From positions 62,001-126,000 of the forward strand of contig NZ_FNJD01000006.1 in the NCBI RefSeq assembly GCF_900103185.1: DNA of 64,000 bases, written 5' to 3'. The notes below the pieces were generated by a model. That model did not search any database, was not told where the DNA came from, and worked only from the letters and a program-made list of their open reading frames with translations. Shown here one piece after another: positions 28,290-38,246 of the stretch (positions are counted from its first letter, which is position 1; every line of letters begins with the position of its first letter). Source of the DNA: Sulfitobacter litoralis (GTDB taxonomy: Bacteria; Pseudomonadota; Alphaproteobacteria; Rhodobacterales; Rhodobacteraceae). Made by a program: the position numbers and the translations under genes.

Positions 28290-28697
28290 TTAAAAGGCCG
28301 TGAAAATTGCCAGCACGGCCAAGGCCAGAATACAGACCAACCCCAGCGTAAAGAATAACGACCGCATGGGCTGGTTGGTTGTCCCGATATGCACCACGGC
28401 CATCGCGACCCGCACCGCCACGAAAAGCGCCGCAAAGAGGTTCACCCAGAACACAGGCGCGCCAAGTAGCACCGCCGCCAGCGTCGATGCCAGAAACGGG
28501 CCCGACGCCTCTATCGCGTTCATAAACGCGCGATCACGGCGATAGACTACGTCGTCATAGTTCCGCTTGGGCTTGCCGCACTCACAACGCCCCTCTGGCG
28601 TGCGCCCCATAGTAGAGAGCGCGCCCAGAACACTCATAAGAATGGCCCAAAAGGCCAAAGCTGCCAGCGCGTGGCTATAGGCGGCAAAGCTTTCCAT
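28290..28697 (-). CDS. MAPEG-family membrane protein in the nuo operon
   Basis: This 135-residue protein has four predicted helices and the MAPEG pattern of small eicosanoid/glutathione-metabolism membrane proteins. Helix 1 is followed by a cytoplasmic loop, then RDRAFMNAIEASGPFLASTL and the NxxE-type segment. The loop carries an unusual RCECGKPKRNYDD stretch with a CxC. Bacterial MAPEG proteins are often of unknown substrate. The ATG at 28697 lies 6 bases after the nuoF stop, with GGCGGAG inside the nuoF end serving as ribosome-binding site. A TTG one codon earlier is possible. Confidence 0.82.
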   Translation of the reverse strand: MESFAAYSHALAALAFWAILMSVLGALSTMGRTPEGRCECGKPKRNYDDVVYRRDRAFMNAIEASGPFLASTLAAVLLGAPVFWVNLFAALFVAVRVAMAVVHIGTTNQPMRSLFFTLGLVCILALAVLAIFTAF

Positions 28698-28703
28698 CAA
28701 AGC

Positions 28704-29999
28704 TTACTCCGCCGCGACGGCGCTGACGCGCCCGGTGCGTTTGTACCTGATGCGATCCTCGATCTCGTCGCGGAAGTGACGGATCAGACCCTGAATCGGC
28801 CAAGCCGCCGCATCGCCTAGGGCGCAGATCGTGTGGCCTTCGACCTGCTTGGTCACGTCGAGCAGCATGTCGATCTCTTCGGGCTCCGCATCGCCGCGCA
28901 CCAAACGGTCCATCACGCGCATCATCCAGCCGGTCCCTTCGCGGCATGGCGTACACTGACCACAGGATTCGTGTTTGTAGAACTTCGCCAGACGCCAGAT
29001 TGCCTTGATTACATCGGTGGAGTTATCCATCACGATCACCGCCGCCGTCCCCAGACCCGAGCGTTGTTCGCGCAGGTAGTCGAAATCCATGATCGCGTCG
29101 CGCATCTGTGCACCGGGGATCATCGGCACCGACGACCCGCCGGGGATCACAGCCTTGAGGTTGTCCCAGCCGCCACGGATACCGCCGCAATGCTTTTCGA
29201 TCAGCTCTTCGAAAGAGATGCTCATCGCTTCTTCGACGACGCAGGGGTTGTTCACGTGGCCCGAGATCGCGAACAGCTTGGTGCCTGCGTTGTTCGGACG
29301 CCCGAAGCTCGAAAACCATTCAGGACCACGGCGCAAGATCGTTGGCACCACCGCGATGGATTCCACGTTGTTCACCGTGGTCGGACAACCATAAAGACCG
29401 GCACCCGCGGGGAACGGAGGCTTCATCCGAGGCATGCCCTTTTTGCCCTCTAGGCTTTCGAGCAGCGCGGTTTCTTCGCCGCAGATATACGCACCGGCAC
29501 CGTGGTGAACATAGATGTCAAAGTCATAGCCCGATTTACAGGCGTTCTTGCCGACCAGACCGGCGTCATACGCCTCGTCGATGGCGGCTTGCAGCGCTTC
29601 GCGCTCGCGGATGTATTCGCCGCGAATGTAGATGTAGCAAGCGTTGGCGTTCATAGCGAAGCTGGCAATCAGGCAACCTTCGATCAGCGTGTGCGGATCG
29701 TGACGCATGATTTCGCGGTCTTTACAGGTACCGGGTTCGGATTCATCCGCATTGACCACCAGATAGCTGGGGCGACCGTCGCTTTCCTTGGGCATGAAGG
29801 ACCACTTGAGACCCGTCGGAAAGCCCGCACCGCCACGACCACGCAACCCCGACTCTTTCATCTGGCTGATGATCCAGTCACGCCCGTTTTTCAGAATGCC
29901 AGCTGTGCCATCCCAATGGCCACGCGCCTGCGCGCCTTTCAGCGTGCGGTCGTGCATACCGTAGATATTGGTAAAGATGCGGTCTTGATCCTGAAGCAT
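28704..29999 (-). CDS. nuoF: NADH-quinone oxidoreductase subunit F
   Basis: NuoF binds NADH and FMN and passes electrons into the [4Fe-4S] cluster N3. The 431-residue protein has the glycine-rich nucleotide site [20 protein letters not shown], the FMN region [20 protein letters not shown], and the cluster motif [15 protein letters not shown] with a fourth Cys in HTICALGD. The length is typical. It is followed at 6 bases by the MAPEG gene and preceded at 11 bases by the DUF5337 gene. Confidence 0.98.
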   Translation of the reverse strand: MLQDQDRIFTNIYGMHDRTLKGAQARGHWDGTAGILKNGRDWIISQMKESGLRGRGGAGFPTGLKWSFMPKESDGRPSYLVVNADESEPGTCKDREIMRHDPHTLIEGCLIASFAMNANACYIYIRGEYIREREALQAAIDEAYDAGLVGKNACKSGYDFDIYVHHGAGAYICGEETALLESLEGKKGMPRMKPPFPAGAGLYGCPTTVNNVESIAVVPTILRRGPEWFSSFGRPNNAGTKLFAISGHVNNPCVVEEAMSISFEELIEKHCGGIRGGWDNLKAVIPGGSSVPMIPGAQMRDAIMDFDYLREQRSGLGTAAVIVMDNSTDVIKAIWRLAKFYKHESCGQCTPCREGTGWMMRVMDRLVRGDAEPEEIDMLLDVTKQVEGHTICALGDAAAWPIQGLIRHFRDEIEDRIRYKRTGRVSAVAAE

Positions 30000-30010
30000 G
30001 AAGCTAACCT

Positions 30011-30238
30011 TTATGTGTCACGGCTGGCCGCGCGGGCCCGCCTCATCTGATATATATTGACCATCGCCCAGATCAGGGCAGCCAGCGCTGCAAAGTCGAA
30101 CAGCAGCGCATAGCGTCCGGGCAAGCCGAACTGCGGTGCAAGCCATTGCGCCGCGATCCAAAGCACCATTGTGCCGGCAATGACAAGGCCCACCATCCGG
30201 CCCTTGCGGGCCAAGGCAATTTCTTCCTTATCTGTCAT
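30011..30238 (-). CDS. DUF5337-type two-helix membrane protein
   Basis: The 75-residue protein has a charged N-terminus ([17 protein letters not shown]) and two hydrophobic segments separated by [14 protein letters not shown]. It ends in a basic tail ([11 protein letters not shown]). I recognise it as the Rhodobacterales DUF5337 type; function unknown. It sits between the helix-hairpin-helix-like gene (21-base gap) and nuoF. Two-helix proteins of this size can act as assembly factors or supernumerary membrane subunits, but nothing in the sequence proves that. Confidence 0.78.
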   Translation of the reverse strand: MTDKEEIALARKGRMVGLVIAGTMVLWIAAQWLAPQFGLPGRYALLFDFAALAALIWAMVNIYQMRRARAASRDT

Positions 30239-30259
30239 TCGTGTGCATCCATGTCAGGC

Positions 30260-31246
30260 TCAGGTCTTTTTGTTGCTTGCAGAGACGTCGGTCTCTGTAG
30301 CGGCGGCAAGGGTTTTTGCTTGCCCTATCCAGTCGTCGCGTTGAATGCGGCCCTTGAACGGCAAGCGGGCGTCGACCCATGCGATTTCAGTCGCTGACCA
30401 CTGCGCGATCTGGTCAAAGTGATAGATCCCCAGAGCGTTCAACGTCTGCTCGATCTTCGGCCCGACCCCGCTGAGAAGCTTGAGGTTATCGGCCCCGCCT
30501 TCGCGCGGCTGGTCCAGCGTTTCAGGGCTGCTCTCAACGGTGCCCACCGGAATATCAGCGATCCCCGGACGGGTTGAGGTCGCCCCCTCGATCGTCGCCG
30601 GTGCCTCTGGCACCTCGGCAGCTGTAGGCGCAGGGATAGAGGCAATGGGTTCAGCCGCCGCCTTTGGTGACGCAGCAGGTGCAGGCTCGGCGTCGATAGC
30701 CGCCGCCGGAGCTTCGTATTTGTAAGTACCCTTGCGCGCGGCAAGCTCTTCTTGGCCCTTCAGCTTGGCTGTGGGTTTAATCCCTGAAAAGCCCGCAGGC
30801 TCGACTACCGCCGCAGGAGACGTGCCCGCTGTCGCTTCGGATGCAGCACCGCCAACATCGGCTGTTGCTTGACCACCGGTCGTATCTTCGGGGCGGGTTT
30901 CGACAGTTTCGACTGCTGCGGGTTCAGCATCCAGCTTTGGCTCGGTCTCTACAGGCGCATCGCTGGTGGGGGCGGCGCTGGCGGCTTGGGTTGTTGCTGC
31001 CGTCGCAGGTGCTGCCGCAGCGGCTGGGGCGCGGGCCGGCTCTGCCGTGTCGTCCGCCACCGTGCTGCATAGCAGCTTTGACATCACCACAAATGTCACA
31101 AGTCCCAGAATAATCCCGAGGAACAGCGAGGCGATGAAGCCCCAGCCGAAGACCAGCCAAAATAGCAGAGCAAGGGCAAGGCCGACACCGCCCCCCCACC
31201 GTGTGCAACCGCGCTTGCATTGCTCTTTTTGCGTCAAATCAGTCAT
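30260..31246 (-). CDS. Membrane-anchored protein with NuoE-like C-terminal helix-hairpin-helix domain
   Basis: The 328-residue protein has a CKRGCTRWGGG start and two hydrophobic segments (GLALALLFWLVFGWGFIASL, then LGIILGLVTFVVM). A roughly 170-residue Ala/Pro/Glu-rich disordered linker follows. It ends in a folded domain at about 255-318 (LKLLSGVGPKIEQTLNALGI, YHFDQIAQWSATEIAWVDAR). That last domain is clearly paralogous to the end of NuoE encoded just upstream. The GxGPK hairpin resembles DNA/protein-binding helix-hairpin-helix folds. ATG at 31246 is chosen for its GGGGACGG ribosome-binding site over an ATG at 31267. Function unknown; anchoring or assembly of the NADH module is plausible inference. 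Confidence 0.75.
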   Translation of the reverse strand: MTDLTQKEQCKRGCTRWGGGVGLALALLFWLVFGWGFIASLFLGIILGLVTFVVMSKLLCSTVADDTAEPARAPAAAAAPATAATTQAASAAPTSDAPVETEPKLDAEPAAVETVETRPEDTTGGQATADVGGAASEATAGTSPAAVVEPAGFSGIKPTAKLKGQEELAARKGTYKYEAPAAAIDAEPAPAASPKAAAEPIASIPAPTAAEVPEAPATIEGATSTRPGIADIPVGTVESSPETLDQPREGGADNLKLLSGVGPKIEQTLNALGIYHFDQIAQWSATEIAWVDARLPFKGRIQRDDWIGQAKTLAAATETDVSASNKKT

Positions 31247-31289
31247 ATCCGTCCCCTCGTCCGCCATTCAAGATGATCTATTGTGTTTG

Positions 31290-32591
31290 CTAGATATCAT
31301 CTTTTGTGGCGCGGGACGAGAATTCTGTTTGATCACCAGCGGCGAGCTTTTTTGCCTGCTCAACCCAGTTGTCGCGGGACACGCGGCCCTTGAACCCTTC
31401 GAGGTTCTGGTCGACCCAGGATACCTCGTTCGGACCCCAGTCCGCGATCTGGCTGAAGTGGTAGAAGCCCATCTTGTTCACCAATGTTTCGAGCTTCGGC
31501 CCGATGCCCTTGATAAGCTTAAGGTCATCCGCAGCACCTCCTTCGGGGGCTTCCAGCGCCTTGGGCTTAGTGGCAGAAGCCTCTGCGTTGGCTTCCGCCG
31601 ATTTCGCGATGGATGCTTGGTCGGTGCCTGCTGTCGGTGCTTTGGGCGCGGGTGCCGGATCGCCCGGTGCGACGCTGCCTGCCTCGGGTTTGCCGACGGC
31701 TTCGACGCCCTCCGCCTCTCCGGGTGCTTCGGAGCGTTTATCAGAGGCATCGCCCACATCGCGCGGTGCGTCTTCCTCGGCCGGCGTCCGGCCCCCTTGG
31801 GCACCATCGGGTCCTTCGGGCGGCATATTGTCATCGCGCGAGACGGGCTGTTCATTGTCAGCACCAGCGCTATCGGCACCGTCCTTGCCCTGCCACGGCG
31901 CGGTCAGGGGGACTTCGGTACCGTCAATGCGTTTGATCGTATCACCAATGTCGACCGCCAGCTGTGCGCTGGCATTATATTGTGTCTTGCCGCTGTCATG
32001 ATCGGTCAGGCTGGTCAGCCCCGACAGGGGTTCAGACGCATAGCGCCCGTTCTGCGGCCCCGGCACAGGCACCTGCCCTGCAGCCATATCGTCAATCATG
32101 GCGCGGAAGCCGTCGACCGTCAGGTCTTCGTAGTAATCCTTGCCGATCTGCGCCATCGGCGCGTTCGAACACGCGCCCAGACATTCGACTTCTTCCCACG
32201 AGAATTTGCCGTCTGCGCTGATCTGATGCGCCTTGGGCGCGATGCGGTCCTTGCAGACCTCGATCAGGTCTTCGGCACCGCAGATCATGCAGGATGTGGT
32301 GCCGCAAATCTGGAAATGCGCGACTTCGCCGACAGGCTGAAGCTGGAACATAAAGTAGAATGTCGCGACCTCGAGCCCGCGAATATAGGCCATGCCCAGC
32401 ATTTCCGAGACATGTTCGATCGCAGGGCGGCTGAGCCAGCCTTCCTGTTCCTGCGCACGCCACAGCAAAGGGATGATCGCGCTGGCCTGACGGCCTTCGG
32501 GGTATTTGGTGATCTGCGCTTCGGCCCATGCCTGGTTGGCGGGGGTGAAGGCAAAGCTTGTCGGTTGGTCAGGGTGCAAACGGCGCAGCAT
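31290..32591 (-). CDS. nuoE: NADH-quinone oxidoreductase subunit E with long C-terminal extension
   Basis: The first 205 residues or so form the classical thioredoxin-fold NuoE subunit with the [2Fe-2S] cluster N1a. Cluster motifs are [16 protein letters not shown] and [32 protein letters not shown] is also typical. The protein then continues for about 225 residues, while canonical NuoE ends near 170-240. The extension has a Pro/Ala/Glu/Asp-rich linker and a terminal folded domain at about 355-420 ([40 protein letters not shown]). The same domain recurs in the next gene. Extended NuoE is known in Rhodobacterales; the role of the extension is not. Confidence 0.96.
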   Translation of the reverse strand: MLRRLHPDQPTSFAFTPANQAWAEAQITKYPEGRQASAIIPLLWRAQEQEGWLSRPAIEHVSEMLGMAYIRGLEVATFYFMFQLQPVGEVAHFQICGTTSCMICGAEDLIEVCKDRIAPKAHQISADGKFSWEEVECLGACSNAPMAQIGKDYYEDLTVDGFRAMIDDMAAGQVPVPGPQNGRYASEPLSGLTSLTDHDSGKTQYNASAQLAVDIGDTIKRIDGTEVPLTAPWQGKDGADSAGADNEQPVSRDDNMPPEGPDGAQGGRTPAEEDAPRDVGDASDKRSEAPGEAEGVEAVGKPEAGSVAPGDPAPAPKAPTAGTDQASIAKSAEANAEASATKPKALEAPEGGAADDLKLIKGIGPKLETLVNKMGFYHFSQIADWGPNEVSWVDQNLEGFKGRVSRDNWVEQAKKLAAGDQTEFSSRATKDDI

Positions 32592-32669
32592 CAGATCAGG
32601 CTTTCGTTCTTGCGGAAACGGCGGGCGCCTCCGGCGGGAGTTTATTTAGCAAAATGAAGAGGAGCCGGC

Positions 32670-33896
32670 TCAACGGTCGACCTCTCCGAAAACGATGTCC
32701 ATGGTGCCGATGATCGCTGCGACATCCGCCAGCTGGTGCCCCTTGGCGATGTAATCCATCGCTTGCAGGTGCAGGTAGCCGGGCGCGCGCAGTTTGGCAC
32801 GGTAAGGTTTGTTCGATCCATCCGCCACGAGGTAGACGCCGAATTCGCCTTTGGGGGCCTCGACAGCGCAATAGACTTCGCCGGCGGGGACGTGGAACCC
32901 TTCGGTATAGAGCTTGAAGTGATGGATCAGGCTTTCCATATCGGTTTTCATCGCAGTCCGGCTGGGCGGCGTGATCTTGCCCCGCGCCAGAATATCGCCC
33001 TGCCCTTCGGGCGCGCGCAGCTTTTCGATCGCCTGCTGGATGATGTAGGTGGACTGACGCATTTCCTCCATCCGGACGAGGTAGCGGTCATAGCAATCGC
33101 CGTTCACACCGGTCGGAATCTGGAAGTCGAATTCATCGTAGCATTCATAGGGCTGCGCACGGCGCAAATCCCACGCCAAGCCAGAGCCGCGGACCATGAC
33201 GCCCGAGAAGCCCCAATCCTGAATGTCCTGCTCGGACACGATGCCGATGTCAGCGTTACGCTGTTTGAAAATCCGGTTTTCGGTCAGCAGTTGATCCACA
33301 TCGACCATGAAGCCCGACAGGAATTTATGCGACCACGCCTCGATATCGTCCAATAGCGCGGGAGGCAGATCCTGATGAACCCCGCCGGGGCGGAAATAGG
33401 CCGCGTGCAGACGGGCACCGCAGGCGCGTTCGTAAAAGATCATCAGATCTTCGCGTTCCTCGAATCCCCAAAGCGGCGGCGTCAGCGCGCCCACGTCCAT
33501 CGCCTGCGTGGTGACGTTCAGCAGGTGTGACAAGATGCGGCCAATTTCTGAATAAAGCACGCGGATCAACGAAGCGCGACGGGGCACTTCTACACCGGTC
33601 AGCTTTTCAATGGCCAGACACCAGGCGTGTTCCTGGTTCATCGGGGCCACGTAATCCAGCCGGTCAAAATACGGCAGGTTTTGCAGGTAGGTGCGGCTTT
33701 CCATCAGCTTTTCGGTACCGCGGTGCAGCAGACCAATGTGCGGATCGCAACGTTCGACGATCTCGCCGTCAAGTTCCAGAACAAGACGCAAAACCCCGTG
33801 TGCCGCAGGGTGTTGCGGGCCGAAGTTGATGTTGAAGTTGCGGATCTTTTGCTCGCCGGTCAGGGCGTCTTCGAAACCTTTGGTGCCGTCCATCAT
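32670..33896 (-). CDS. nuoD: NADH-quinone oxidoreductase subunit D
   Basis: NuoD is the 49-kDa subunit homologous to hydrogenase large subunits; it forms the quinone site next to cluster N2. The 408-residue protein has [20 protein letters not shown], then [20 protein letters not shown] and the ending [12 protein letters not shown], all diagnostic. It is separate from NuoC, unlike the fused E. coli form. Its ATG overlaps the stop of the 58-residue membrane protein gene by 4 bases (ATGA). A 78-base gap separates it from nuoE. Confidence 0.98.
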   Translation of the reverse strand: MMDGTKGFEDALTGEQKIRNFNINFGPQHPAAHGVLRLVLELDGEIVERCDPHIGLLHRGTEKLMESRTYLQNLPYFDRLDYVAPMNQEHAWCLAIEKLTGVEVPRRASLIRVLYSEIGRILSHLLNVTTQAMDVGALTPPLWGFEEREDLMIFYERACGARLHAAYFRPGGVHQDLPPALLDDIEAWSHKFLSGFMVDVDQLLTENRIFKQRNADIGIVSEQDIQDWGFSGVMVRGSGLAWDLRRAQPYECYDEFDFQIPTGVNGDCYDRYLVRMEEMRQSTYIIQQAIEKLRAPEGQGDILARGKITPPSRTAMKTDMESLIHHFKLYTEGFHVPAGEVYCAVEAPKGEFGVYLVADGSNKPYRAKLRAPGYLHLQAMDYIAKGHQLADVAAIIGTMDIVFGEVDR

Positions 33897-34069
33897 TTAC
33901 GCTCCAGCTCGGTCAGTTTGACGCCCATCCACCACAAAAGGGCAAGCGTACCCAAGGGCACGATACAGGCAACGGACCAGTATTTATTGATCCCGAAAAA
34001 CGGCAACAGCTTGACCATCGGGATGATTGTGAGGGCAGACAGTACGAACCACCAAATGCCACCCATCAT
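33893..34069 (-). CDS. 58-residue two-helix membrane protein between nuoC and nuoD
   Basis: This short frame begins ATGATG and ends TGA. The predicted protein reads [40 protein letters not shown], then [18 protein letters not shown]. It has two hydrophobic helices joined by a short [10 protein letters not shown] turn and a charged C-terminal tail; Trp is unusually frequent (five of 58). It overlaps the nuoC stop by 4 bases (ATGA) and the nuoD start by 4 bases (ATGA), so it is locked into the translation of both subunits. No named family is recognised. The position, overlaps and clean hydropathy make a real gene very likely. A complex I accessory or assembly role is inference. Confidence 0.82.
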   Translation of the reverse strand: MMGGIWWFVLSALTIIPMVKLLPFFGINKYWSVACIVPLGTLALLWWMGVKLTELERK

Positions 34070-34671
34070 TTTGCCTCCGGCTTTTCATCGCCAGGCAGAA
34101 TATATTCAGCCCCTTCCCAAGGCGACATAAAGTCGAATTGGCGATATTCCTGCACGAGGCTTACCGGTTCATACACCACGCGCTTTTCGCTCTCGTCATA
34201 GCGGACTTCGGTATAGCCGGTGGTCGGGAAATCCTTGCGCAGCGGATAGCCACGGAACCCATAATCCGTCAGCAGGCGACGCAGGTCGGGGTGGCCGGCA
34301 AAAATGATGCCGAACATGTCAAAGACTTCGCGCTCGAACCAGTTGGCCGACGGGTGGATATCGACGATCGACGGGACCATGTCCTCTTCGCGTGCGGCGA
34401 CGCGTAGACGGATGCGCTGGTTCTGGTACATCGACAAGAAGTGATAGACGACATCAAAGCGTTTAGCACGCCCCGGGTAATCCACCGCCGTGATGTCCAC
34501 CAACGAGGAGAAACGACAGGTCGCGTCGCCTTTGATAAACTCCACCAGTCCAGGCAGATTGGCCTGCGTGACGTCCATATTCAGCTCGTCAAAAGCGATG
34601 TCCCAGCCCAGGATACAGTCGGGGCGTTTCGCTTCGATGTACGCGCCAAGTTCGTTCAGTTGTTCTGACAT
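34066..34671 (-). CDS. nuoC: NADH-quinone oxidoreductase subunit C
   Basis: NuoC is the 30-kDa peripheral subunit of the quinone-binding module. The 201-residue protein contains [20 protein letters not shown], then [20 protein letters not shown] and [20 protein letters not shown], the family signature. The C-terminal tail ends [19 protein letters not shown]. It starts 9 bases after nuoB and overlaps the small membrane-protein gene by 4 bases. Confidence 0.98.
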   Translation of the reverse strand: MSEQLNELGAYIEAKRPDCILGWDIAFDELNMDVTQANLPGLVEFIKGDATCRFSSLVDITAVDYPGRAKRFDVVYHFLSMYQNQRIRLRVAAREEDMVPSIVDIHPSANWFEREVFDMFGIIFAGHPDLRRLLTDYGFRGYPLRKDFPTTGYTEVRYDESEKRVVYEPVSLVQEYRQFDFMSPWEGAEYILPGDEKPEAK

Positions 34672-34680
34672 ATCAGCCCC

Positions 34681-35573
<893 letters not shown>

Positions 35574-35873
35574 GGGGAAGCTCCTTTTGCGTATGTGACG
35601 CGCCACGCGCCCTGTCAGCCAAACGGCACTATTGGCTTTGGTCGGTTTACTCCGCTGTCCGGTCAGGGTCAACCGAGCCCGCCATATTTGCGTCATCCCA
35701 GCCAGAAGCGGTTTTACCCCTGCCCCGTCCTGTGCGAACGGCCCATTTTTCCAAGCCGATCGCGCCCTTTGCATACGCCTGCATCGTGGTGTTCTGATGC
35801 GGATCACTGGCGCTCAAAGCGCCTATGCGAAAGGCGCTGGATCAGCTTTCATTATCCGCGCCGCAGCTAGAGG
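35574..35873 (-). promoter_or_regulatory. Intergenic region with candidate nuo operon promoter
   Basis: This 300-base stretch between the leucine-catabolism operon and nuoA has no convincing gene. On the minus strand TTGACC (35667-35672), a 17-base spacer and TAAACC (35644-35649) form the best sigma-70-like match, with a good -35 and a weak -10 element. It would give a leader of about 60 bases before nuoA. An AGCGCC/GGCGCT hairpin at 35819-35839 lies near the end of the upstream operon but lacks a U-tract. The promoter assignment is a prediction. Confidence 0.45.
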
Positions 35874-36659
35874 TCACCCGGTGATCCACGACGCCTTGCG
35901 TTTGTCAAAAAAGGCACCGATTCCCTCGGCTGCTTCTTCGGTCTCCCAGCGGTCCGCGAGCGCCGCGATGGTATGCTCCACGACCTGAGCGTCGATCCGT
36001 GGCCCCAGATCCCGCGCAAGTTGCTTGGCGGCGGCCACAGCCCCCGGTGCACAGGACAGATAGGGGATAACCTCGGCCTCGATCGCGCCGTCCAGTTCAT
36101 CCGCTGGCACCGCGCGCGCGAGCAGCCCCAGATCGACCGCCTCTGCCGCATCAAACAGACGGGCCGACATGAACACACGCCGCGCCCGCCCTTCGCCCAT
36201 TCGCGCCAATACATATGGGCCAATTGTCGCCGGAATGATCCCCAGCCGCGTCTCGGTAAACCCCATCTTGAGCGTATCCACCCCGATCGCCACATCGCAG
36301 ACCGACGCCATGCCGACACCGCCGCCAAAGGCATTGCCCTGCACGCGCCCGATCAACGGCTTGGGCAGCGTGTTGAGCGCGCCCAGCATCGTGGCCAGCT
36401 TTCCCGCCTCGGCCGACCGTGTCGGCCCATCCATATCGCGCTGCGCCTGCATCCAACCCAGATCGCCACCCGCGCAGAAGCTTTTGCCTGCGCCCGTGAG
36501 CACCACGACCCGTACGGCGTCATCGGCGGCCAATGCGGCAGCGGCTTGCGTCAGTTCGTCGATCATCTGCGCGGACATCGCATTGTGCTTCTCCTCGCGT
36601 GCCAAGGTCAAGGTGGCGACACCGCGATCATCGGTCGCCAGCTTCAATGTCTCGTACAT
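35874..36659 (-). CDS. liuC: Enoyl-CoA hydratase, probable methylglutaconyl-CoA hydratase
   Basis: This 261-residue crotonase-fold enzyme has the oxyanion-hole motifs AGKSFCAGGDLGWM and GNAFGGGVGMASVCDVAIG and the substrate segment MGFTETRLGIIPATIGPYVL. Crotonases hydrate enoyl-CoA esters. Position beside HMG-CoA lyase and methylcrotonyl-CoA carboxylase points to 3-methylglutaconyl-CoA hydratase, the step between these two in leucine degradation. The exact substrate is inference from context. ATG at 36659 overlaps the lyase stop by one base; a GTG one codon earlier is also possible. It is the last gene of the operon. Confidence 0.88.
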   Translation of the reverse strand: MYETLKLATDDRGVATLTLAREEKHNAMSAQMIDELTQAAAALAADDAVRVVVLTGAGKSFCAGGDLGWMQAQRDMDGPTRSAEAGKLATMLGALNTLPKPLIGRVQGNAFGGGVGMASVCDVAIGVDTLKMGFTETRLGIIPATIGPYVLARMGEGRARRVFMSARLFDAAEAVDLGLLARAVPADELDGAIEAEVIPYLSCAPGAVAAAKQLARDLGPRIDAQVVEHTIAALADRWETEEAAEGIGAFFDKRKASWITG

Positions 36660-37516
36660 CACCCTGCCCTCATGCCGCGCGCCATCGCGGCGGCCTCTTC
36701 GATTAACGCCTGATCCAGCCCTGTGTCATAGCCCAGCCCTACCAGATGCGCGTTGACCCTTTCGGTGGCGACGTTGCCGGCAGCACCCGGCGCATAGGGG
36801 CATCCCCCCAGCCCACCGACCGCGGCATCAAACACCCGCACCCCCATCGACAGCGAGGCATCAATATTATCCATCGCCCGACCGTTGGTGTCGTGATAAT
36901 GTCCGGCCAGACGGCTCACTGGGACAGCTTCCCGCACTGCCAGCAGCATCCGTGCGATCGTGTCCGGCGTGCCTGCCCCAATGGTATCGCCCAAGGATAC
37001 CTCATAGCAGCCCATCGAGAACAAGCGGTCTGCAACCTCTGCCACTTTCGACGGATCAACCGCCCCGTCATAGGGGCATTTCACCACGCAAGAAACATAG
37101 CCCCGCACCGGCATATCCACATGGCGCGCTTGTTCGAGGATCGGCGCGAAACGCTCGAACGCCTCTTCGATGCTGGCGTTAATGTTCTTCTGGCTGAACC
37201 CCTCGCTGGCCGAGGCGAATACAGCGATCTCCCCCGCTTTGGCCGCGACCGCATCCTCATAGCCGCGCATATTCGGCGTCAGCGCGGCATAGCGCACGCC
37301 CGTGGGCCGCGCGATCCCGCCAAGCACCTCGGCTGATCCCGCCATCTGCGGCACCCATTTTGGACTGACAAAGCTTGCCACCTCGATCCGCGAAAACCCC
37401 GCACGGCTAAGCAGATCCACCAGCGCAATTTTCTCCGCTACTGGTATCTCGCGTGCCTCGTTTTGCAGCCCGTCCCTCGGACCGACCTCGAAAATCTCGC
37501 AGAACCCTTTATCCAT
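36659..37516 (-). CDS. liuE: Hydroxymethylglutaryl-CoA lyase
   Basis: This enzyme cleaves HMG-CoA to acetoacetate and acetyl-CoA, the final step of leucine degradation. The 285-residue protein has the N-terminal EVGPRDGLQNEAREIPVAEK, the metal-binding DTIGAGTP and HYHDTNGRA segments, and GGLGGCPYAPGAAGNVATE. The last carries the catalytic Cys of the flexible loop. Length and motifs are standard. It lies between the GST gene (53-base gap) and the hydratase gene in the operon. Confidence 0.96.
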   Translation of the reverse strand: MDKGFCEIFEVGPRDGLQNEAREIPVAEKIALVDLLSRAGFSRIEVASFVSPKWVPQMAGSAEVLGGIARPTGVRYAALTPNMRGYEDAVAAKAGEIAVFASASEGFSQKNINASIEEAFERFAPILEQARHVDMPVRGYVSCVVKCPYDGAVDPSKVAEVADRLFSMGCYEVSLGDTIGAGTPDTIARMLLAVREAVPVSRLAGHYHDTNGRAMDNIDASLSMGVRVFDAAVGGLGGCPYAPGAAGNVATERVNAHLVGLGYDTGLDQALIEEAAAMARGMRAG

Positions 37517-37569
37517 AACGCCACCTCCCCTTCATTTTGCCAAATAAACTCACCTGCGTGACGGTAGCA

Positions 37570-38235
37570 TCACTCGACCGGCCACGGGTCATAAAAAGAT
37601 CGGTCAAACAGCGGCACGTCTTTGGGTAGCGACAACTGGAACGCCTCGCGGTCGGTGATGCGCGCATACCAGGCCGCGACATTGGGGTGGTTGTCGAGCT
37701 TGGCGAAATGCTGCGCCATATAGACTGCCTGCCCTACATTCACATCCGCCGCGGTAAAGCCGCTCATCAACAGATAATCCTGTGTCAGGATCCCGCCGCC
37801 CAATCGCGCCTCGATCGCGTCGTAGCACTTCATCAAACGCGCGGCTTCCAGCTTCATCACGATGGGGCTGCGCATGGAATCGTCGCGCAGCGCCACATGC
37901 TGCTGGGTCAGCGCCGCGCAATGCTGCGATACGGTCTCGGCAAAGTGGATCCACACCAGCCACGCCATCCGATCCGGCGCCCCCGGCATCCGCCCCAAAC
38001 GGTCGGGGCTGAACCGTTCGCAGAGGTATTCGGCAATGGCACCGGTCTCGAACATCCGCTCCCCGTCGATCTCGAGCGAGGGCACACGCCCCGCCGGCGA
38101 AATCGCCAGATACCCCGGGTCGCGCAAAGATTTGTCGAACGCGTGGATCGACACCTCAAAGGGCACCTCGAGCTCGTGCAGCAACCACAGTGTGCGCATT
38201 GATCTGGTCTGTTCGACATGGTGCAGGGTAATCAT
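37570..38235 (-). CDS. Glutathione S-transferase family protein
   Basis: The 221-residue protein has an N-terminal thioredoxin-fold domain (ITLHHVEQTRSMRTLWLLHE, then GYLAISPAGRVPSLEIDGER with the cis-Pro, and FETGAIAEYLCERF). An all-helical C-terminal domain with GFTAADVNVGQAVYM follows. Such enzymes conjugate or use glutathione for detoxification; the substrate is unknown. The gene sits between HMG-CoA lyase and the carboxylase alpha subunit and is probably co-transcribed. It may handle reactive enoyl-CoA or related metabolites, which is inference. Confidence 0.9.
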   Translation of the reverse strand: MITLHHVEQTRSMRTLWLLHELEVPFEVSIHAFDKSLRDPGYLAISPAGRVPSLEIDGERMFETGAIAEYLCERFSPDRLGRMPGAPDRMAWLVWIHFAETVSQHCAALTQQHVALRDDSMRSPIVMKLEAARLMKCYDAIEARLGGGILTQDYLLMSGFTAADVNVGQAVYMAQHFAKLDNHPNVAAWYARITDREAFQLSLPKDVPLFDRSFYDPWPVE

Positions 38236-38246
38236 GGTGCGGGCTC

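Noticed and set aside
30966..32657. A 563-codon frame antisense to nuoE and its neighbour
   Set aside because: It mirrors the low-complexity linkers of the two minus-strand genes. No ribosome-binding site or domain was found.
35574..35807. Open upstream extension of the nuoA frame
   Set aside because: The extra residues show no similarity to NuoA and would place the start before the likely promoter.
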